Source: Lederbergia galactosidilytica (GTDB lineage Bacteria > Bacillota > Bacilli > Bacillales > Bacillaceae_C). From it: 64,000 nucleotides of DNA. Where the stretch lies: the NCBI RefSeq assembly GCF_017873565.1, contig NZ_JAGGKH010000006.1, positions 186,001 to 250,000 of the forward strand, read 5' to 3'. A program made the position numbers and the translations under genes. The notes under the pieces were generated by a model. It did not search any database. It saw nothing but the letters and a program-made list of their open reading frames with translations, and was not told the DNA's origin. Positions 59,186-64,000 of this stretch are shown in pieces. Every line of letters begins with the position of its first letter. The first letter of the stretch is position 1.

Positions 59186-59647
59186 TTAAACGTTCTCTGC
59201 AAAGGAGAGAAAGATATCCTTGTCTATAGAAACTTTCTCTGTTTTTACATTAGCTTGTTCAAAGAGTTCCAATGCATAAGGATGATTTTTATAATCTTGA
59301 GCATAGTAAACGGCTTTTATCCCTGCTTGAATAAGAGCTTTACAACATTGTAAACATGGGAAATGTGTAACGTAAATTTCCGCTCCCTCTGTTGCCACTC
59401 CAAATTTCGCACATTGAAGTAGAGCATTCATCTCAGCATGAATGGTTCTCACACAATGGTTATCGACTATATAGCAGCCTTCATCCGTACAATGGGTGCC
59501 ACCGGCAATGGAACCATTATAGCCCCCGGCGATCATCCGCTTGTCCCTTACAATCGTAGCGCCAACTGCCAATCTTGTACAAGTACTGCGAGATGATAAT
59601 AATTGACTTTGCGCCATAAAATATTGATTCCACGATATTCTTTTCAT
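59186..59647 (-). CDS. comEB: ComEB, dCMP deaminase family protein
   Basis: A 153-residue zinc-dependent deaminase of the dCMP deaminase family. The zinc site is HAEMNAL (His70, catalytic Glu72) and PCLQC (Cys98, Cys101). It probably turns dCMP into dUMP; it lies in the comE operon but in B. subtilis it is not required for DNA uptake. The extra cysteines and histidines in GTHCTDEGCYIVDNHC may bind a second metal. AAAAGGA precedes the ATG. Confidence 0.95.
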   Translation of the reverse strand: MKRISWNQYFMAQSQLLSSRSTCTRLAVGATIVRDKRMIAGGYNGSIAGGTHCTDEGCYIVDNHCVRTIHAEMNALLQCAKFGVATEGAEIYVTHFPCLQCCKALIQAGIKAVYYAQDYKNHPYALELFEQANVKTEKVSIDKDIFLSFAENV

Positions 59648-59723
59648 TCCTTTTACCCCTCTACTTTTTTCTCATTATAACAGATACTTATGCACTACGT
59701 TTGATTCAAAGCATTTCTCTGTA

Positions 59724-60338
59724 TTATTGAGTTCTAATTTGTTCTTTTAATTTTTCAAATGTCTTTTCACCGATTCCAGAAATGTTCATAAGCTCTTCTA
59801 TTTCTTTAAATGAACCGTTTTCCTCACGATATTGTATAATGGTAGCTGCTTTACTAGGACCAATTCCAGGCAATGTTTCTAATTCAGCTGCATCAGCTTG
59901 ATTGATATTGACTTTCTCATCATTATTCGAATTCATCTCACCCGGATAAGATACTTCTGGGCCTAATTCATTGATTTCCGGAATATAAATGACCATCTCA
60001 TCATATAACTTCATTGCAAAATTTATTTGCTTTTCATCTGCTGTCTTTAAGAGACCACCTGCTTTTTCAACCACATCATATACCCGTTCTCCCTCCTCGA
60101 CCTCATATAATCCCGGTTTTTTGATCGCTCCTTTTAAGTCAATAAAAATTTTCTCAGGTGTCGTTTTTATATCTTGTTTTTCCTTTTCTAACTGCTCTGA
60201 CTCCGCTTCCATCCATATCGGTTCTGTTACTGCCACTTCATCCTTCTGCTGAAACCGAAATAAAACTAGAAGCAGAATTATAATCGCAATCACTAAAACA
60301 ATCATCATATGTTTATGTTTTTCTAGCCAAACAGGCAT
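59724..60338 (-). CDS. comEA: Competence DNA receptor ComEA
   Basis: A 204-residue DNA-binding protein of the outer membrane face that captures incoming DNA. It has one N-terminal anchor (about 10-28), a SLBB-like domain (about 65-115, IFIDLKGAIKKPGLYEV), a flexible linker and two C-terminal helix-hairpin-helix motifs (NINQADAAELETLPGIGPSKA and INISGIGEKTFEKL-type segments). The ATG at 60336-60338 follows GGGG with good spacing; a GTG four codons earlier overlaps it. It is divergent from comER. Confidence 0.93.
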   Translation of the reverse strand: MPVWLEKHKHMMIVLVIAIIILLLVLFRFQQKDEVAVTEPIWMEAESEQLEKEKQDIKTTPEKIFIDLKGAIKKPGLYEVEEGERVYDVVEKAGGLLKTADEKQINFAMKLYDEMVIYIPEINELGPEVSYPGEMNSNNDEKVNINQADAAELETLPGIGPSKAATIIQYREENGSFKEIEELMNISGIGEKTFEKLKEQIRTQ

Positions 60339-60423
60339 TTTCAAAATCACCCCATATTATTATGAATATTTTATAAGTACCAGCATACATTTGTTAGGAG
60401 TAATGGATGAAGGAGGGAGAAAT

Positions 60424-61245
60424 GTGAAGGTCGGAGTTATCGGAATCGGAAATATGGGTACCATTCTTTCTGAGTCACTTCTCGCAGGAAAGGCCATATC
60501 TCCTTCAAACCTAATGATTTTTAACCGCACTAAGGCAAAAGCTGAAAGGCTTAGAGATAAATACAAAAACATTACTATCGCAGATAACGCCAAGGTATTA
60601 ATTGAAAATTCTAATCTAATCTTTCTTTGTATGAAGCCAAAGGATTTTTATAATTTCCTTCACCTCAACAGACAATCTTTTAGAGACGATCAATGTGTTG
60701 TTTCTATTACTAGTCCTATTCAAACTGCTTGGTTGGAAAAGATGATTTCTAGTTCTTGTGTGCGAGCCATCCCAAGCATCACTAATCGTGCTCTTTCTGG
60801 AGTTACCTTATTTACCTTCGGGGAGCATTGTACAAAAAAATGGAAGGATGAATTACTTGAAACCTTCTCTATGATCTCCACCCCACTTATAATTTCTGAA
60901 GAGGTTACAAGAGTTTCATCAGACATTGTAAGCTGTGGTCCAGCCTTTTACAGTTATATAACAAGAAGATTCATTGAAGCAGCCGTTACGGAAACAGAAA
61001 TTGATGAAAAGACAGCTGAAAAGTTATTTGAACATATGTTGATTGGCTTAGGGGATCTCTTGAAAAAAGGGTATTATTCATTAGCTGGGCTTGAAGAAAA
61101 AGTATGCGTTAAAGGCGGAATTACTGGAGAAGGAATACATGTATTGGAAAATGAATTAGGGGATACATTTGAAAAAGTTTTTCAAGCAACACATCGGAAA
61201 TATGCGAAGGAAGTGCAAGAATTAGAAAAGGATTTTATTGATTAA
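60424..61245 (+). CDS. comER: ComER, pyrroline-5-carboxylate reductase-like protein
   Basis: A 273-residue protein with the NAD(P)-binding start VGVIGIGNMGTILSESLL and the fold of pyrroline-5-carboxylate reductase (ProC), including the C-terminal GITGEGIHVLE segment. In Bacillus, ComER lies opposite comEA and affects sporulation or biofilm control rather than proline synthesis in at least one species; the reaction is not certain. The GTG at 60424 follows GGAGGGAG and gives the same length as B. subtilis ComER. It is transcribed alone, on the plus strand. Confidence 0.92.
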   Translation: MKVGVIGIGNMGTILSESLLAGKAISPSNLMIFNRTKAKAERLRDKYKNITIADNAKVLIENSNLIFLCMKPKDFYNFLHLNRQSFRDDQCVVSITSPIQTAWLEKMISSSCVRAIPSITNRALSGVTLFTFGEHCTKKWKDELLETFSMISTPLIISEEVTRVSSDIVSCGPAFYSYITRRFIEAAVTETEIDEKTAEKLFEHMLIGLGDLLKKGYYSLAGLEEKVCVKGGITGEGIHVLENELGDTFEKVFQATHRKYAKEVQELEKDFID

Positions 61246-61355
61246 ATATAGATTTCGACGCTGTTCGTAATATTCCTGCTATTTCTTAAAATTATTACAA
61301 ACTTATACAAAATTAGGAAATAACAAATAGATTGATACTGGATAGGAGAAATGTA

Positions 61356-61501
61356 GGAGGTAGTATATTGGTGAGACCCAAGGGGCAAAGACTAAGGCAC
61401 CCATCCTAGCGCCACAAGACTTCGTGTGTCTTGATGTGCTGATTATGTGGTGATCTTATAATAACCTTTGTTAGCTACCTCCGTCGGCTTGGGGCTCACC
61501 A
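61356..61501 (+). ncRNA. Candidate structured RNA downstream of comER
   Basis: On the plus strand nested helices can form: P1 61370-61382 with 61488-61500 (12 bp, one A-G mismatch), P2 CAAAG/CTTTG (61386-61390 with 61466-61470), P3 AAGGCACC with GGTGATCTT (61394-61401 with 61449-61457), P4 AGCGC with GTGCT (61408-61412 with 61436-61440) and P5 CAAGAC/GTCTTG (61415-61420 with 61428-61433). Two pairs (61397-61454 and 61411-61437) are G-U only on the plus strand, which favours that orientation. It matches no RNA family I remember. Confidence 0.5.
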
Positions 61502-61577
61502 GCTATTCAAAAAAAACAAAAAGATTTCCGGACAGCATTTTTGTCATCATGAATTAGTCATAGCTTTTTTCAAAACT

Positions 61578-62330
61578 TTACTCTTTAATTTTCTTTTGGC
61601 ACACAAAAAAGATTCTTTCTGATTCTTCTGTTGGAGCGTCTTTCGTAAAGTCTGCTGTAATCGTTAGAATTTCAAATTCCGCTTCTTTTAACCATTTTGA
61701 ATAATCATTTACTGAATATGTCCTTTGTATATGAAATTCATCAAAACGCTCATATTGGTCGGTATCATTATCCTTTAGAAAAAAAGTGAGATCATGCTCC
61801 ACTGTATAAGGTGTTTCACCCGGGTAACAATTCCAAATGTAAGAGATATCGTCAGTTACATAGGAAAAAGCTTGGTTCATAAAGACCTTTTCTATTTTAT
61901 ATGGAGAATGAACATCAAATAAAAATAATCCACCTTCATCCAAATGATTAGAAACACGATGGAATGTTTGGACAACCTGGTCGGCTGTTTGCAAATAATT
62001 TAAAGAATCGCAGAAGATCGTGACGATATCATAGGTACCTAACCCTTCAAGTTTAGCCATATCTTGCTCATAAAATGTAATATTTTCGTTTGCCCTTTCC
62101 GCTTTTCCATATGCAACCATTAGCATATCTGATGATAAATCTACACCAGTTACGTCAAAATCATTTTGGGCAAGTAGGACGGATAATTCGCCTGTCCCAC
62201 AGGCAATCTCTAAAATCCGATTTCCATTTAGTTGATTTACTTGTCTTTCACTTTCCACAAATTGCAACCATTTATTATAGGGAACATCCCTCATTAATTC
62301 GTCATAAACATAAGCAAAACGGGCATACAT
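61578..62330 (-). CDS. yqeM: SAM-dependent methyltransferase YqeM
   Basis: A 250-residue class I methyltransferase of unknown substrate. The N-terminus (YARFAYVYDELMRDVPYNKW) is a family mark, and the SAM motif is ILEIACGTGELSVLL (about 39-53), with a ThD-like acidic VDLSSDML segment. It lies in the nadD-yqeK-rsfS-yqeM operon; its ATG overlaps the rsfS stop by 1 base (TAATG). A role in RNA or small-molecule methylation cannot be decided. Confidence 0.92.
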   Translation of the reverse strand: MYARFAYVYDELMRDVPYNKWLQFVESERQVNQLNGNRILEIACGTGELSVLLAQNDFDVTGVDLSSDMLMVAYGKAERANENITFYEQDMAKLEGLGTYDIVTIFCDSLNYLQTADQVVQTFHRVSNHLDEGGLFLFDVHSPYKIEKVFMNQAFSYVTDDISYIWNCYPGETPYTVEHDLTFFLKDNDTDQYERFDEFHIQRTYSVNDYSKWLKEAEFEILTITADFTKDAPTEESERIFFVCQKKIKE

Positions 62331-62686
62331 TAATGATTCACCCGACTTACTACATCAATCATTGGTGCATCTCCCCAAAGTTTTTCTAAATTGTAATAAC
62401 TACGCTCATCTCGGTGGAAAATATGGGCGATGACATCACCAAAATCCATCAGAATCCATTTACCCTCATCAAAGCCTTCGATTTTTTTTACCTCGATCTC
62501 CATTTCTTCTGAGACATCTTTCATTTCTCGAGAGATTGCTTGGACCTGTTTTCCAGAATTTGCATGACATATGATAAAATAATCCGCAATTAAGGATAAA
62601 CCTTTCATATCGAGAACAACAATATCTTCTGCTCTCTTATTATCTGCTGCTGTCACAAGGTTATCTAATAGCTTTTCTGTACTCAA
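62330..62686 (-). CDS. rsfS: Ribosomal silencing factor RsfS
   Basis: A 118-residue protein that binds ribosomal protein L14 and blocks subunit joining in starved cells. The family core is visible: DNKRAEDIVVLDMKGLS, ADYFIICHANSGKQVQAI and WILMDFGDVIAHIFHRDERSYYNLEKLW (short segments). Of two in-frame TTGs, the second (62684-62686) lies 9 bases after GGGAGG and gives the length of the B. subtilis protein. It is followed without a gap by yqeM. Confidence 0.95.
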   Translation of the reverse strand: MSTEKLLDNLVTAADNKRAEDIVVLDMKGLSLIADYFIICHANSGKQVQAISREMKDVSEEMEIEVKKIEGFDEGKWILMDFGDVIAHIFHRDERSYYNLEKLWGDAPMIDVVSRVNH

Positions 62687-62737
62687 AAACAAATTCCTCC
62701 CTTTATAAAAACTAGTCTAATGCCGAAAAGTCCACAA

Positions 62738-63337
62738 TTATGACTTCCTATCTTTTTCCTGATTATCAAGGCGCTTCGTATTTCGAATTAGGTCATTATA
62801 AGCTGCAAATGTATCAGGATATATAGCCGACCGCTTTGTTAATAGAAACGCAATGGTATTGCTGAGCGCTTTTAGCACGGCTTCATCCAAATTTACTTCC
62901 GCAAGTTCTCTCGTTTCAATTATTCCCGGAAAATCCCGTTGTGGTTCAATATAATCTGCTAAAAAAATTATTTTTTCAAGTCGAGACATGTTTGCTCGTC
63001 CAGTAGTATGATAACGGATTGCATTTAATACATCCTTATCCTCTACCGCAAATTCTCGGTGGGCTAAATAGGCCGCAACCGGGCCATGCCATAACTCGGA
63101 ATGGTATTCTACTAGCCTCGAATCCTCCTTCGCTTTCAAGAGCAATTTTTTTAGCTCATGAATAGGCATTAATTTTGCGTAATCATGAAAAATCGCAGCT
63201 AACTCAACCTTGGTTACATCTTCCCCATATTTGTGCGCTAATATAATTGCTGTCTCAAGCACCCTGACAGAATGTTGATACCTCGGTCCAGTTCCTAATG
63301 ATCTTTGTAAAAATTCTAAAGCTTGCTCACGATTCAT
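62738..63337 (-). CDS. yqeK: HD-domain hydrolase YqeK (Ap4A hydrolase type)
   Basis: A 199-residue HD-domain phosphohydrolase that, from recent work on the family, splits diadenosine tetraphosphate symmetrically to ADP. HD residues are in RYQHSVRVLETA, AIFHDYAKLMP and LWHGPVAAYLAH, with IRYHTTGR and FLADYIEPQRDF further on. The ATG at 63335-63337 follows GAGGAG by 10 bases. It overlaps the end of nadD by 11 bases, so the two are co-translated. Confidence 0.93.
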   Translation of the reverse strand: MNREQALEFLQRSLGTGPRYQHSVRVLETAIILAHKYGEDVTKVELAAIFHDYAKLMPIHELKKLLLKAKEDSRLVEYHSELWHGPVAAYLAHREFAVEDKDVLNAIRYHTTGRANMSRLEKIIFLADYIEPQRDFPGIIETRELAEVNLDEAVLKALSNTIAFLLTKRSAIYPDTFAAYNDLIRNTKRLDNQEKDRKS

Positions 63338-63902
63338 ATAAACCATTCTCCTCAATATAACGAATAACATTATCAGGTAACAAATATTTTATGGAGATAG
63401 ACTTTTTACATCTTTCACGTATGAGAGTTGACGAGATATCCATTTGGGGAATCTCTATATATTGAACAGGATATGGACTTTCCAGCTCATATTTTGGACG
63501 ATTCACACCTATAAAAGAAACAATATTGATTAATTCATCAATGCCATGCCAATTGGCCAAATACTCTACCATATCCGCTCCAATAATAAAATAATACTCA
63601 ACTCCTGGGTTTCTATCTTTTAGCAATTTCATTGTATCAAGTGAAAAGGATTTTCCTTGTCTTTCCAATTCAATTTTCTCAATCGCAAAGTTTGGATTAT
63701 CCTTTATGGCTAATTCAAGCATCTGAAGCCGATCAGACTCTGTCGTCCCACTTTTTCTCGCCTTATGAGGAGGTTCTTGGTTAGGCATAAAAGCGATTTG
63801 ATCTAATTTAAGAGTATGTAATACTTCGTTCGCAATAACTAAATGGCCTAAATGTGGGGGATCAAATGTACCTCCTAAAATGCCAATTCGCTGCTTTTCC
63901 AT
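63327..63902 (-). CDS. nadD: Nicotinate-nucleotide adenylyltransferase
   Basis: A 191-residue enzyme that joins ATP and nicotinate mononucleotide to give deamido-NAD in NAD synthesis. The nucleotidyltransferase motif GGTFDPPHLGHL is at about 10-21 and the C-terminal ISSTLIRERCK motif at about 157-167. The order yhbY-nadD-yqeK-rsfS-yqeM is standard for Firmicutes. AGGAGAG lies before the ATG. Confidence 0.96.
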   Translation of the reverse strand: MEKQRIGILGGTFDPPHLGHLVIANEVLHTLKLDQIAFMPNQEPPHKARKSGTTESDRLQMLELAIKDNPNFAIEKIELERQGKSFSLDTMKLLKDRNPGVEYYFIIGADMVEYLANWHGIDELINIVSFIGVNRPKYELESPYPVQYIEIPQMDISSTLIRERCKKSISIKYLLPDNVIRYIEENGLYES

Positions 63903-63919
63903 ACTAAACTCTCCTCGTG

Positions 63920-64000
63920 TTATGGTAATTCAAGTTTCTTGTTTTCCTGCGATTCTTTGTACAAAATAATTGTATTTCCAATTATTTGAACTAGTTCGGC
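63920..64000 (-). CDS. yhbY: YhbY family RNA-binding protein, C-terminal end only
   Basis: The last 26 codons of a gene that enters from the right edge. The sequence AELVQIIGNTIILYKES followed by a basic, glutamate-rich end and TAA at 63920-63922 fits the C-terminus of CRM-domain YhbY proteins, which associate with pre-50S ribosomal particles. Its place directly upstream of nadD agrees. The CRM domain core lies outside the window. Confidence 0.85.
   Translation of the reverse strand, partial: AELVQIIGNTIILYKESQENKKLELP

Overview
This window is a stretch of chromosome from a low-GC, endospore-forming Firmicute of the family Bacillaceae. The evidence is the set of proteins (SigA, DnaG, HrcA/GrpE/DnaK/DnaJ, ComEA/EB/EC, the germination protease Gpr, sporulation proteins YqfC and YqfD) and the gene order. 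From memory that order matches, almost gene for gene, the pbpA-sodA-ispG-zur-cshB-ispH-sigA-dnaG-glyQS-era-pgpH-floA-rpsU-dnaJ/K-lepA-gpr-rpsT-holA-comE-nadD block of Bacillus subtilis. I cannot name the species. No insertion sequence, prophage, CRISPR array, tRNA or rRNA is visible. Most genes lie on the minus strand; the plus-strand genes are isolated units.

Layout from left to right. 1-3.5 kb: 3'-truncated pbpA (transpeptidase), an MFS transporter, sodA. 3.9-6.7 kb (plus): a DUF1189-type membrane protein, a LysM-like protein, ispG, a HAD nucleotidase. 6.7-8.8 kb (minus): znuC-znuB-zur behind a Zur-box-like operator. 9.1-13.7 kb: yqfT, nfo, cshB, a YqfQ/VrrA protein, ispH. 14-22.2 kb (minus): yqfO, trmK, cccA, an unknown membrane protein, sigA, dnaG, yqxD, ppsR. 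22.5-28.5 kb (minus): glyQS behind a glycine T-box, recO, the tiny gene yqzL, era, cdd. 28.8-34.6 kb (minus): dgkA, ybeY, pgpH, phoH, yqfD, yqfC. 34.7-38.6 kb (minus): a yqfB-like gene, floA, the NfeD protease, yqeY, rpsU. 38.7-43.7 kb: a phosphate-transporter-like gene, deoC, mtaB, rsmE, prmA. 43.7-48.9 kb (minus): dnaJ, dnaK, grpE, hrcA with a perfect CIRCE operator. 49.2-56.5 kb: hemW, lepA, yqxA, gpr, rpsT, holA, yqzM. 56.5-64 kb: comEC, comEB, comEA, comER, yqeM, rsfS, yqeK, nadD and the 3' end of a yhbY gene.

Functionally the window carries information processing (primase, primary sigma factor, polymerase delta subunit, ribosomal proteins S20 and S21, Era, LepA, RsfS, rRNA and tRNA modification), heat-shock control, isoprenoid synthesis (IspG and IspH), zinc homeostasis, DNA uptake, and sporulation and germination.

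I found no clear novel multi-gene system; this is a conserved housekeeping block. The points most worth a second look are smaller: a strongly foldable RNA candidate downstream of comER (61.36-61.50 kb) with a Shine-Dalgarno/anti-Shine-Dalgarno pair and a possible 13-residue peptide; the absence of spoIIP between lepA and gpr and of ccpN between glyS and ppsR; a hairpin-rich stretch where ccpN would be; a small membrane-protein frame broken by a single-base shift near 12.6 kb; a probable ATT start codon for yqxD; and a hairpin that would bury the ribosome binding site of yqfC.
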